Below are positions 6,722-14,339 of a stretch of DNA of 23,728 nt, one piece after another. Each line of letters opens with the position of its first letter. The first letter of the stretch is position 1. This DNA is from JAAZNO01 sp012798275 (GTDB lineage Bacteria; Chloroflexota; Anaerolineae; B4-G1; SLSP01), in assembly GCA_035347995.1 (NCBI GenBank), contig DAOPQD010000050.1, positions 1-23,728 of the forward strand. The letters run 5' to 3'. A model generated the notes under the pieces. That model saw nothing but the letters and a program-made list of their open reading frames with translations, had not been told where the DNA came from and did no database searches. Made by a program: the position numbers and the translations under genes.

Positions 6722-6750
6722 TTGACACAGAACAAATGTTCGATTATAAT
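6722..6750 (+). promoter_or_regulatory. lexA promoter
   Basis: A perfect consensus -35 TTGACA (6722-6727) and -10 TATAAT (6745-6750) are separated by 17 bp, the ideal spacing. The start is near 6757, giving a leader of about 40 nt before the lexA ATG. Such a strong promoter fits a gene held down by its own product. Confidence 0.85.
6730..6741. promoter_or_regulatory. LexA operator (SOS box) within the lexA promoter
   Basis: The palindrome GAAC-AAAT-GTTC fits the Gram-positive LexA box GAAC-N4-GTTC, including the R-N-R-Y centre. It lies wholly inside the -35/-10 spacer, so bound LexA would block RNA polymerase. This implies autoregulation and release on DNA damage. Confidence 0.85.
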
Positions 6751-6796
6751 TGGGATAGATGGGGATATTAAGGCGCGTTTGGGAAAAGAGGCCACG

Positions 6797-7444
6797 ATGA
6801 AGCAACAATCTCAGGAACGACAGGAACGCATCCTCCAATTTTTGGGAGCCTTCACCCGCGAGAACGGCTATCCGCCCACCGTGCGAGAAATCGGCAGGGA
6901 GTTAGGCATCGAGTCCACCTCGCTGGTGAGCTTCTACCTCACGCAGTTGGAAAAGCAGGGACGGATCCGCCGCGATCCCGCCATCTCACGCGGCATTCGG
7001 CTCGTGTCCCCCTGGACGCTGCCCGAAGCCCACACCGCGCAGGGCGAAGTTGTCTCCATCCCCTACCTGGGAACCATCGTCGCCGGCGCCCCCATCAACG
7101 TCGAAGCACTTTCCGGCGAGGAAACCATCGAGATCAACCGGGCGCTCTTTGGACGCAACCTGGACGCGCTCTTCGCCCTCACCGTGAAAGGCGATTCGAT
7201 GATTGACGCCCTGATTCACGATGGCGATCTGGTGATCCTCCGCCAGCAGGAGCGCGTCGAGAACGGCGAGATGGCGGCAGTCTGGCTGGTCGGCCGCGAG
7301 GAAACGACACTCAAGCGCGTCTACTACGAGGGACGCCAGATACGCCTGCAACCTGCCAATCCCACCATGGAGCCCATCTACGCACCGGCGGATGAGGTCC
7401 ACATTCAGGGCAAGGTCGTCATGGTCGTGCGGCGTCTGTCCTGA
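6797..7444 (+). CDS. lexA: LexA repressor, SOS regulator
   Basis: This 215-residue repressor has an N-terminal winged helix (YPPTVREIGRELGIESTSLVSFYLTQLEKQG, about 25-55) and a C-terminal self-cleaving S24 protease domain. The Ala96-Gly97 scissile bond (IVAGAP), catalytic Ser134 (GDSMIDALI) and Lys173 (TTLKRV) are intact. With activated RecA it should cleave itself and derepress SOS genes. ATG 6797 is chosen: AAAGAGG lies 6 nt upstream, the promoter and LexA box lie 47-75 nt before it, and the family's N-terminus aligns here. The frame is open back to 6383 only because the heptamer array lacks stops. The last 26 nt overlap the end of the opposing protease gene. Confidence 0.96.
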   Translation: MKQQSQERQERILQFLGAFTRENGYPPTVREIGRELGIESTSLVSFYLTQLEKQGRIRRDPAISRGIRLVSPWTLPEAHTAQGEVVSIPYLGTIVAGAPINVEALSGEETIEINRALFGRNLDALFALTVKGDSMIDALIHDGDLVILRQQERVENGEMAAVWLVGREETTLKRVYYEGRQIRLQPANPTMEPIYAPADEVHIQGKVVMVVRRLS

Positions 7445-10400
7445 GCACCAACGGCAGATAGATTTTGCCGGGCGCCACCGTCAGCCACAGGCTGCGCTCC
7501 CACGTCGCGCCCGCCCCATCCGCCAGCAGCGCATCCACGCGCAACGGCGCGTTGCTCAGCCACGGCAGCACCCCCGTCGTCACGGTCGTCACCGCACCCG
7601 GCGCGAGGGGCCCCCGCCACACTTGCAGCTCCATCCCCCGGGTGGGAATCACCGTCGCCGTGATCGGCGCCACGCCCGGCCTGAGCCACAGCCGCAAAAC
7701 GCCATCGGTCACCGGCGCGCTGCCCGTGTTCCGCAGCACAAAAGAAACCGTCGCCGGCCTGGATGCCTGCAGCGGCGGAACGGCTACCCAGGCGCTCGTC
7801 CCCAGGTCGCCGGCGCCGCTCCGCACCACCGTCGCGCGGGAAAACGCCAGCTGCAGCTCGGGCAACGCCAGACTGACGGTAGACGTGAGTGTCGCAGGCA
7901 GCGGCGGCGTCAACGCCGACCAGGTATAAGTCACCGGCGCGTCTGGCGCAAGCACCCCCAACCAGCGCAGCTGCCGCGCCGCCGCATCGAAGGTCACGGC
8001 CGGCGGCAAAGTCGCCGGCAGCAGGGTGAGCGAGAGGGGCACGGTATGGCTGAAGGCGGCCTCGAGGGCCACGGGGCCATCATTGTACAGCGCGAGCGTG
8101 AAGGTGATCGGGGCGCCCGCTCGCGGCGCCGCCGGGAACGCCTCCCAGCGGCTCTGCCCCAGCGGCGAGAGCCAGCCCACCCCGCGCGCTACCACCCCGG
8201 CGCGGACTGAGGCAGGCAACGTCTCCAGCGGGAAAGCGTAGAACAGCGTGCGCCACGTTCCCGTCGCCACGCCACCGGCGCTCAAAGCCACCGGCTGTCC
8301 CACCTCCCCGCGCGCCACAATCTCCGCGGGCGGCGCCGGTTCAGGCGCGTCGCTCCAATCAGGGAAGGGATACGTCAGCGGCGCCGGCCCCCACCTTCCC
8401 GCGGCCGGATGCGCGGCGACGCCAGACGCCTGCTTAGCGCCGAAATCCACATTGGGGAAATCCACCCCCAACCGTTGGCCCAGCGGACGCTGCCCTGCGT
8501 ACCCCAGAAAATCCTGCGAGGTCAACAGGAGCCGTCCGCCCTGATCCAGATAGTGCAGCAGACGCTCCTCCTCCAGCTCCGTGACCGGCGCGTACCAGTC
8601 ATAGCCGGTAAACCAGACCACGACAGGGTAGCGCGCCAGAATTTCCGCCGTCACCGAATGAGCCTCTGGAGGACCGGAGATGTAAGCCGCGGTGTCCCAG
8701 ACGTCATAGGGGATGCCGGCCTCCTGCAGGGCGCTGGTGTAGAAATGCTCCATGGGGAACCAGCGGTCGTCGTCCACCAACAACACCGGCGCGGCGACCT
8801 TGGTACGCAGGGACAGCGGCAAAGGCGCCGCCCCCAACGCTGAATGCGCCGTCAACGTCACCTCGTCGGCCGCGTCCACCTCTGCCGCAGCGGGAAGGGT
8901 CACCCGCACAGAAACCGTGATCGCCGTGCACGGCTCGAGCCGCACCTGCGCCGGCGTGACGGTCGTGGGCCAGGACGAAGGCGAGAGCGTCAACGTCACC
9001 GTGTCCGCTGCGCCGGCGACGCCGATGTGCCGGAGGCGCAGCGTGTGGGTGACGACGGTGCCAGGCATGCCGATGAGCAGCGGCGAGCCGATGTCGCTTC
9101 CATCCACGGCAGTGAAACGCAGCCCCAGCGCCGGTTGCGGCGCCGCCAACCACGTGAGCACGCGGTCCAACGACTCAAGGCGCGCTTCTGCCGTCGCCAA
9201 CCCCTCGTAGCCGAAGGCCCAGAAGAGGCCCCGGTACTCCGTGCAGAGATAAGCGCCCAGCCCGGCAGCACTGCCGTCGCCATACTCCCAGAACGCCTCG
9301 GCCAGCTCGGGATTCTCCCTGGCGACCACGTCCGGCGAGAGCTGGTTGTTCGCGCCATCGCCGCCCGCGATGGCGGCGACGAATCCCGCGAAAGGCCCCA
9401 CCCCGCGCACCGTGCGCGAGGCCGTGTCATCGGCGACGTAACGCACGCCGAGCAACTCTCCCAGATAGGGCTGCGGCGAGACGCTCATCCCGGCGCCGCT
9501 GTCGAAATACGCCACGTCCTGCCCGCTGAGCAGCAGACGTCCGCCATCCTGGAGATATTCCGCGAGCATCTCCCCCGCGTCCACCAGGCCAGGCGAACCG
9601 AGCGGCGCCGACCACAACGTCAGCGCGTACGGCGTGAGCAGCTCCTCGGGCAACGGCAGCCGGGTGATCGGCCACAGATCGTAAGCGTAATCGAGCGCCT
9701 CAAGCGCGGCCGTCCAGTACCCGATTTTGCTGGTGTAGTACAGCGCGCCCTGATCCACAACGAGGAGGGTGGGCGCCGGCTGCAGAGAAAAATCCCGCAC
9801 GCTGCCTTCCAGCGTCACCGTCACCGGCGCCGTGACGATCCGGTAGCCGTTGCCGCGGGCCTCGAGCGTGTAGGCCCCCGTCGGCAGACGCAGGCGGTAG
9901 GCGCCGTCGCTGCCCACCGTCGCGGTGACGGGGGTGTTCAGAGCGCGGATGGTGACCGGGCGCGTGGGGGGCGCGCCGGTAGACGCCACGCGCACCTGCC
10001 CGTGCACTTCGCCCGTTGGCAAGGCCGGCAGCTGGAAATCCACCTGCGTGACGGTATCGGTCACCACGGCTACTCCTGACTGCGATTGCGATACGTGCCC
10101 AAAAGCCGTCGCCGTGAGGTTGTAGAGCGCCGGAGCCAACAGCAGATGATAGCGTCCCTGCGCGTCGGCGTGCACCGTCGCTGCCGGGGAAAGTCCTCCG
10201 CGCGGCGTTGCCTGCACCTGAGCGCCGCGCACCGGCGTACCCAGCGTATCCCGCACCACGCCGGCGATCCTGCCGGGATGCAGCACCATCCACGCGGCGG
10301 AAAGCGCATCCACCCGCCCCCAGCCGCTGTCGTTGTTGGGCAACGTGGAAGTGTAGGGCACGGCGGTCGCCGTGATCACGTAGGTGAGCAAGGGGACGGA

Positions 10401-11705
10401 GAGCGTCGGCGAGATGCTGCGCAGCAGCGCCCCGATGCCGGCGACATGCGGCGTCGCCATCGAAGTGCCATTCATCGTCCTGTAGACGCCGCCGGGCGCC
10501 GCCGACACCACGTTGACCCCGGGCGCCACGACGTAAGGTTTAATTTCCCCCCACGGTGAAGGCCCCCGGCTGGAAAAAGCCGCCACCGCTTCATAGGAAT
10601 CGCTCGCGCCGACGGCAAAGATCCCCGGCAGGCTCGCCGGTGCGCGAAGGCTGCCCGCCGAAGGCCCCTCATTGCCCGCGGCGAAGACCGTCCACACGCC
10701 GGCCGCTCGGAGCGCTGCCAGGTCGGGCGCGAACGCCTCTTCCCAGGCGTTGGTGCTCCCCCACGAACAGACCACCACATCGGGCGCCCGTTGGGGATCC
10801 CCGTCGGGAGCCAGCAGCCACTGGAAGCCGGCGTGAATCTCCGAATCCTGCCCGTAGCCGCTGCCGCTGAGGACTTTGACGCCAATCCAACGGGCGCCCG
10901 GCGCCACGCCGATGCCGCCCTGTCCCGCTGCGGTGCCCAATGTGTGCGTGCCGTGCCCGTGATCATCGTAGGGGTACAGGCCACCATTGACGGCGTCGAA
11001 CCAGGTTTTATGGTGTTCAAAAGCGCCCTGTCCCAAATTGCCGAGGTAGTTGGCGACCAGATCGGGATGCTGATAATCCACCCCCGTGTCCATGCTAGCG
11101 ATGACGGCGCCGGCCCCCGTCACCCCCAACGCATTCCACACCTCCGGCGCGCGGATCCGTTCGACGCCCCACGAGAGCGCCGTGGATTCCGCCAGGGCCG
11201 CCGACGCAAGCTCGTCGGCGGGGTCGAGGTAGAGCCGCCGTTGATCCAGGCGGATCTCGGCGACGGCGGGTTGAAGCGCCAGCTGTCGGATCAACGCAGG
11301 GCGCGCGGTGAAGGCGATCCCGTTGATGAGCCACAAATCCCGCTGCGCCCAGAGGTCGCCAGCGCGCTGCGCACGCGACAACAGCGGCTCCAGTGAGGCG
11401 CGGGAGAGGGTCAACTGCGCCTGAAGCCCGGTGACCAGCGCGGTGCGCGCCGCAAGCGGCTCCTGGGGAAGTGACGCCTGGCTGAAGGACGCGGACGGCC
11501 GCAGCGTCACGACGATCGCCAGCGGCAGCTCCGGCGCGTCCGCCAACGCGCGCGCCAGCTCCGGATCGAGCACCGGCGCCTCCACCACGGGCCGGGCGAG
11601 GGTCGGCGCGGCAGGCCAGACGGTCGCGGCCGCCAGCGCCAACAGCACTCCCATCCAGAGCCAGCGGTGATCCCGCCCCTGACCTCGTCTGCTGCGATCT
11701 ATCAT
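7419..11705 (-). CDS. Large secreted subtilisin-like (S8) serine protease
   Basis: This 1428-residue protein has a signal peptide (helix WLWMGVLLALAAATVWPAAPTLA, about 15-37), a propeptide-like region (about 45-160), and an S8 catalytic domain (about 180-470) with Asp206 (ASMDTGVDYQHPD), His250 (DDHGHGTH) and Ser415 (NGTSMATPHVAG). Two carboxypeptidase-regulatory-like beta domains follow (about 480-560 and 565-645). A duplicated alpha/beta module comes next (about 647-855 and 973-1170), each copy containing YLxxGGRLLLxxQD. Ig-like repeats lead to the C-terminal tail KIYLPLVLRTDAARP. It probably degrades extracellular protein at or near the cell surface. Start 11705 is preceded by GAGGGGGT; an in-frame ATG at 11729 lacks such a site. 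It converges with lexA with a 26-nt overlap. Confidence 0.92.
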   Translation of the reverse strand: MIDRSRRGQGRDHRWLWMGVLLALAAATVWPAAPTLARPVVEAPVLDPELARALADAPELPLAIVVTLRPSASFSQASLPQEPLAARTALVTGLQAQLTLSRASLEPLLSRAQRAGDLWAQRDLWLINGIAFTARPALIRQLALQPAVAEIRLDQRRLYLDPADELASAALAESTALSWGVERIRAPEVWNALGVTGAGAVIASMDTGVDYQHPDLVANYLGNLGQGAFEHHKTWFDAVNGGLYPYDDHGHGTHTLGTAAGQGGIGVAPGARWIGVKVLSGSGYGQDSEIHAGFQWLLAPDGDPQRAPDVVVCSWGSTNAWEEAFAPDLAALRAAGVWTVFAAGNEGPSAGSLRAPASLPGIFAVGASDSYEAVAAFSSRGPSPWGEIKPYVVAPGVNVVSAAPGGVYRTMNGTSMATPHVAGIGALLRSISPTLSVPLLTYVITATAVPYTSTLPNNDSGWGRVDALSAAWMVLHPGRIAGVVRDTLGTPVRGAQVQATPRGGLSPAATVHADAQGRYHLLLAPALYNLTATAFGHVSQSQSGVAVVTDTVTQVDFQLPALPTGEVHGQVRVASTGAPPTRPVTIRALNTPVTATVGSDGAYRLRLPTGAYTLEARGNGYRIVTAPVTVTLEGSVRDFSLQPAPTLLVVDQGALYYTSKIGYWTAALEALDYAYDLWPITRLPLPEELLTPYALTLWSAPLGSPGLVDAGEMLAEYLQDGGRLLLSGQDVAYFDSGAGMSVSPQPYLGELLGVRYVADDTASRTVRGVGPFAGFVAAIAGGDGANNQLSPDVVARENPELAEAFWEYGDGSAAGLGAYLCTEYRGLFWAFGYEGLATAEARLESLDRVLTWLAAPQPALGLRFTAVDGSDIGSPLLIGMPGTVVTHTLRLRHIGVAGAADTVTLTLSPSSWPTTVTPAQVRLEPCTAITVSVRVTLPAAAEVDAADEVTLTAHSALGAAPLPLSLRTKVAAPVLLVDDDRWFPMEHFYTSALQEAGIPYDVWDTAAYISGPPEAHSVTAEILARYPVVVWFTGYDWYAPVTELEEERLLHYLDQGGRLLLTSQDFLGYAGQRPLGQRLGVDFPNVDFGAKQASGVAAHPAAGRWGPAPLTYPFPDWSDAPEPAPPAEIVARGEVGQPVALSAGGVATGTWRTLFYAFPLETLPASVRAGVVARGVGWLSPLGQSRWEAFPAAPRAGAPITFTLALYNDGPVALEAAFSHTVPLSLTLLPATLPPAVTFDAAARQLRWLGVLAPDAPVTYTWSALTPPLPATLTSTVSLALPELQLAFSRATVVRSGAGDLGTSAWVAVPPLQASRPATVSFVLRNTGSAPVTDGVLRLWLRPGVAPITATVIPTRGMELQVWRGPLAPGAVTTVTTGVLPWLSNAPLRVDALLADGAGATWERSLWLTVAPGKIYLPLVLRTDAARP

Positions 11706-11750
11706 CTGACACCCCCTCAAATCCGACATGCTGGCGTCCGCAACACTTTC

Positions 11751-11759
11751 ATTTTAGCA
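11751..11759 (-). promoter_or_regulatory. Possible extended -10 promoter of the S8 protease gene
   Basis: On the minus strand TGC-TAAAAT (11759-11751) forms an extended -10 element about 46 nt before the chosen start codon. No good -35 is visible at the normal distance, so the call is tentative. Confidence 0.35.
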
Positions 11760-12087
11760 TCTTCATCTCAAAAGACATCCTCAGAAAGCCGGCCCCCTAT
11801 CCCATTTGAACCGTCGCGGGCGCAAAGCGTGCAGAGAGCACGATGCCAAATCATCCCGAACGCATTTCACTTGTTTGGGCTGCCTTGCTGCGTCAGCCCT
11901 GATCAAACTCCAGTTGCTGGCGGCGCTGGACATTGTCCCCAATGCCGTTATAATTTCCATTCGTAATTGTTCAGTCTGGCTCAAGTAGCCAGGCCGCAAT
12001 TGACGGGCCTTTGCGATTCGCAGCTTCAGATTTCCCCTCTCCTTGCCCCCTCCGCAGCGTTTCCGCGAGGGAGGGGGAGAAAAATAA
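11760..12087. other. Gene-free stretch between the protease and the repeat cluster
   Basis: No convincing gene, RNA or repeat is seen over most of this stretch. A TATAAT (11949-11954) lacks a matching -35. From about 12035 the sequence turns into a C-rich/G-rich imperfect hairpin (CCCCCTCCGC ... GCGAGGGAGGGGG, about 12046-12077) that begins the hairpin cluster described next. Confidence 0.4.
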
Positions 12088-12126
12088 GGGGTTTTGCAGG
12101 CGGGCGCAGCCCGCCTGCAAAACCCC
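12088..12126. repeat. Dispersed hairpin repeat, copy 1
   Basis: A perfect inverted repeat has 18-bp arms: GGGGTTTTGCAGGCGGGC (12088-12105) and its complement (12109-12126), with loop GCA. Flanks are GAGAAAAATAA before and CACAAAAAAAAGTT after. A second copy with the same flanks lies at 15231-15269. On the minus strand the hairpin is followed by TTATTTTT, which resembles a terminator, but no minus-strand gene ends here, so a repetitive element is the better call. Confidence 0.85.
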
Positions 12127-12140
12127 ACAAAAAAAAGTTT

Positions 12141-12173
12141 CCCTTTTCCCCCGCGCAGCGCGGGGGAAAGGGG
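12141..12173. repeat. Second hairpin of the cluster
   Basis: Arms CCCTTTTCCCCCGCG (12141-12155) and CGCGGGGGAAAGGGG (12159-12173) pair over 15 bp with one mismatch around loop CAG. It follows copy 1 of the dispersed hairpin by 14 bp, forming a REP/BIME-like cluster with the imperfect hairpin at about 12046-12077. Confidence 0.75.
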
Positions 12174-12276
12174 CCAGGGGATAGGGGCAAAAGTTGATAC
12201 TCAATCTTCAAGGGTCGCCAGGAAATCTTGCGTTTTTTAGTCAGTGGCTGAACAGTTACCCTGTGAACCATAGCCC

Positions 12277-12435
12277 GTGAGCAGCGACGGCTCACAGTTC
12301 AGCTGGGGATTCCATCCCCAGCTGACACGAGTCCACCGCGCTGAGGCGCACTGTTTGGGGACGTAGCAGCCCGGGGGTAAGGAATTCCTGATCTGATTCG
12401 TGAAATTCGTGCCCATTCGGGGCCATTTTCGCAGG
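12277..12435 (+). repeat. Mosaic repeat, first copy upstream of tyrS
   Basis: This is a direct repeat of 12483-12628. Shared blocks, in order: GTGAGCAGCGACGG, GACACGAG..CCACCGCGCTGA, GGACGTAGCAGCCC, AAGGAATT, ATTCGTGAAATTCGTG, and ATTCGGGGCCATTTTCG then AGGAG. It differs by a 23-bp palindrome at 12301-12323 (AGCTGGGGAT, TCC, ATCCCCAGCT) set exactly between GTTC and GACACG. After its AGGAG comes a CGCCATGTGCTGG module (12437-12464) that recurs inverted at 21208-21236. No gene starts at that ATG. Confidence 0.85.
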
Positions 12436-12482
12436 AGACGCCATGTGCTGGCGCACATCATCCAAGGATAAAAATGTGAGTC

Positions 12483-12628
12483 GTGAGCAGCGACGGCGAC
12501 GGCTCACCGGTTCGACACGAGCCCACCGCGCTGAAGCGCGGTGTTTGAGGACGTAGCAGCCCCGGGGCAAGGAATTTCTCATCTTATTCGTGAAATTCGT
12601 GTTCATTCGGGGCCATTTTCGAAGGAGG
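12483..12628 (+). repeat. Mosaic repeat, second copy, supplying the tyrS ribosome binding site
   Basis: This is the second copy of the direct repeat. It lacks the 23-bp palindrome (GTTC joins GACACG directly at 12510-12519). It has a perfect 8-bp hairpin CACCGCGC-TGAA-GCGCGGTG (12524-12543) where copy 1 has an imperfect one. It ends with ATTTTCGAAGGAGG (12615-12628), whose AAGGAGG is the Shine-Dalgarno site of tyrS. No T-box specifier or terminator is evident, although the hairpin lies in the leader. Confidence 0.85.
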
Positions 12629-12633
12629 GAGAC

Positions 12634-13851
12634 ATGCCAACAATCGAACAACAGCTGGACATTCTCATGCGAGGCGTCGAATACGGCGATCCGCAAACCT
12701 ACACGAACATGCGCCAGGAGCTCCAGCAACGCCTGGAACTCTCCGCGAAAACGGGAAGGCCGCTGCGCGTCTATTGTGGCTATGACCCCACGTCGCCCGA
12801 TCTGCACATCGGGCACACCGTCACAATGCGCAAGCTGCGCCAATTCCAGGAGCTGGGACATCAGGTGATCTTCGTCATCGGCAATTACACCGCGCTGATC
12901 GGGGACCCCTCGGACAAGGACAAGGCGCGCCCGCGCCCCACGCCCGAACAGATCGCGGCGAATGCCCGCACGTACCAGGAGCAGGCCTTCAAGATTCTGG
13001 ACGGCTCCAAGACCGAGGTACGCTACAACGGCGAATGGCTGAGCCAGCTCACCTTCGAGGATCTGATCAACCTGGCGTCGAATTTCACCGTCCAACAATT
13101 CCTGGTGCGCGACAACTTCGCCAAACGCCTGGAACGCAACGACCCGGTCTGGCTGCACGAGCTCTTCTACGCGCTGATGCAGGGGTACGATGCGGTCGTG
13201 TTGCAAGCCGATGTGCAGCTGGGCGCGACCGAGCAGCTGTTCAACCTCATGGCGGGACGCAAGCTGCAAGAAGTGTACGGGCAACTGCCGCAGATCGCCA
13301 TCACCCTGCCGATCCTCGTCGGCACGGATGGACACATCCGCATGTCAAAGAGCCTGGGCAACTACATCGGCATCAGCGAACCCCCAGAGGTCATGTATGG
13401 CAAGACCATGAGCCTCCCCGATGAGGCGATGTCCAACTACTTCAACCTGGTCACCCGCTGGACGCCGGAGCACATCGCCGAGATCGAGGCCGCCTTGCGC
13501 GCGGGGACCCTCCATCCCATGGAGGCCAAGAAGCAGCTGGCGTGGGAGCTGGTGGACATCTTCCACGGCAGCGAGGCCGCCGATAATGCAGCGGCGCACT
13601 TCGAGCGCGTACATCAACAGCGCGAGCTGCCGCCGGAGATGCCGGTTTTCCAGCTCTCTGAGCCGACCCGGCTCGTGGACCTGCTGCACGCCGCGGGCCT
13701 CGCCGGCAGCAAGAGCGACGCCCGGCGCCTCGTCCAACAAGGAGGGGTGCGCCTCGGCGCGGAGGTCATCACCGATGTGGATTTTGTCGTGCCGGCGGAA
13801 GAGGCCATCCTCCAGGTGGGGAAACGGCGCTTCCTGCAGCTGAAACCGTAA
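12634..13851 (+). CDS. tyrS: Tyrosyl-tRNA synthetase
   Basis: This 405-residue class I synthetase charges tRNA-Tyr with tyrosine. The HIGH motif is at 58-61 (GYDPTSPDLHIGHT), and the KMSKS loop reads RMSKS at 236-240 followed by LGNYIGI. The catalytic Rossmann domain covers about 40-260, with the helical anticodon-binding part to about 340. A C-terminal S4 RNA-binding domain (345-402, TRLVDLLHAAGLAGSKSDARR) follows. Length and GYDPTSPDLHIGH fit the TyrZ-like group of bacterial TyrRS. ATG 12634 is preceded by AAGGAGG derived from a dispersed repeat; the frame is open to 12541 but upstream residues come from that repeat. It probably starts its own transcript, since a promoter precedes the next gene. 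Confidence 0.96.
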   Translation: MPTIEQQLDILMRGVEYGDPQTYTNMRQELQQRLELSAKTGRPLRVYCGYDPTSPDLHIGHTVTMRKLRQFQELGHQVIFVIGNYTALIGDPSDKDKARPRPTPEQIAANARTYQEQAFKILDGSKTEVRYNGEWLSQLTFEDLINLASNFTVQQFLVRDNFAKRLERNDPVWLHELFYALMQGYDAVVLQADVQLGATEQLFNLMAGRKLQEVYGQLPQIAITLPILVGTDGHIRMSKSLGNYIGISEPPEVMYGKTMSLPDEAMSNYFNLVTRWTPEHIAEIEAALRAGTLHPMEAKKQLAWELVDIFHGSEAADNAAAHFERVHQQRELPPEMPVFQLSEPTRLVDLLHAAGLAGSKSDARRLVQQGGVRLGAEVITDVDFVVPAEEAILQVGKRRFLQLKP

Positions 13852-13889
13852 CTCGCGCCGGCAGGGCCAAAAATGGTTGCCGCCGCACG

Positions 13890-13918
13890 TTGACATTCAG
13901 CGCTCCTTATGCTAAACT
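13890..13918 (+). promoter_or_regulatory. Promoter of the response regulator / CinA-like operon
   Basis: -35 TTGACA (13890-13895) and -10 TAAACT (13913-13918) are 17 bp apart, and TG-C precedes the -10 (extended -10). The start would be near 13925, about 25 nt before the regulator ATG. It lies in the 98-bp gap after tyrS. Confidence 0.65.
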
Positions 13919-13949
13919 GGAAAGTGCAGCAGGCTAACGGAGGTACATG

Positions 13950-14339
13950 ATGGCGGAAATGACCAAACGGGTAGTCGTATGCATCGAAGATGAGCCCGAG
14001 ATGATCGAGCTGATTCGGATCATCCTGGACCGGGGAAATTTCGAGCTCGTGGGCGCGGTCGGCGGGCAACAGGGCCTGGAAACCGTGCGCCGCCTGAAGC
14101 CCGATCTGGTCTTGTTGGACCTGATGATGCCCGACATGGATGGTTGGGAAGTCTATCAGCAAATCAAAGCGGATCCGGCGCTCAAGGCCATTCCCGTCAT
14201 CGTCGTCACCGCCAAAGCCCAGAGCATTGACAAGGTGCTGGGGCTGCACATTGCCAAAGTAGATGACTATGTGACCAAACCTTTCGGCCCCCACGAACTC
14301 CTGAGCAGCATCAACAAGGTCTTAAGGCTGGATCTGTGA
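13950..14339 (+). CDS. Single-domain (CheY-like) response regulator
   Basis: This 129-residue protein is a receiver domain with no output domain. The acidic pocket E13-D14, phospho-acceptor D57 (LLDLMMPDMDG), T87 (VVTAKA) and K110 (VTKPFG) are conserved, so phosphorylation should work. No histidine kinase is adjacent, so its partner is elsewhere. Stand-alone receivers act by protein-protein contact or phosphotransfer. ATG 13950 is chosen over the overlapping ATG at 13947 because GGAGG (13939-13943) is then 6 nt away. Its stop overlaps the GTG of the CinA-like gene (GTGA), implying coupled translation and perhaps a shared role, which is not known. Confidence 0.9.
   Translation: MAEMTKRVVVCIEDEPEMIELIRIILDRGNFELVGAVGGQQGLETVRRLKPDLVLLDLMMPDMDGWEVYQQIKADPALKAIPVIVVTAKAQSIDKVLGLHIAKVDDYVTKPFGPHELLSSINKVLRLDL

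Noticed and set aside
6383..6796. Long N-terminal extension of lexA through the heptamer array, and Cys/Trp-rich frames on the other strand
   Set aside because: The frames stay open only because the 7-bp unit contains no stop. The lexA promoter, LexA box and ribosome binding site all lie after the array and fix the start at 6797.
12088..12173. Rho-independent terminators
   Set aside because: The hairpins lack a U tract on the plus strand, and no minus-strand gene ends there; matching flanks at 15231-15269 mark them as dispersed repeats.
12437..12470. Start of a gene at the ATG after AGGAG in the first mosaic copy
   Set aside because: The frame has no protein-like continuation, and the same AGGAG-CGCCATG module occurs inverted at 21208-21250 without a gene.
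12290..12634. T-box riboswitch upstream of tyrS
   Set aside because: The leader contains CCACCGCG and a hairpin, but no GGTGGNACCGCG element or terminator; the hairpin recurs in repeats elsewhere, so it is repeat-derived.
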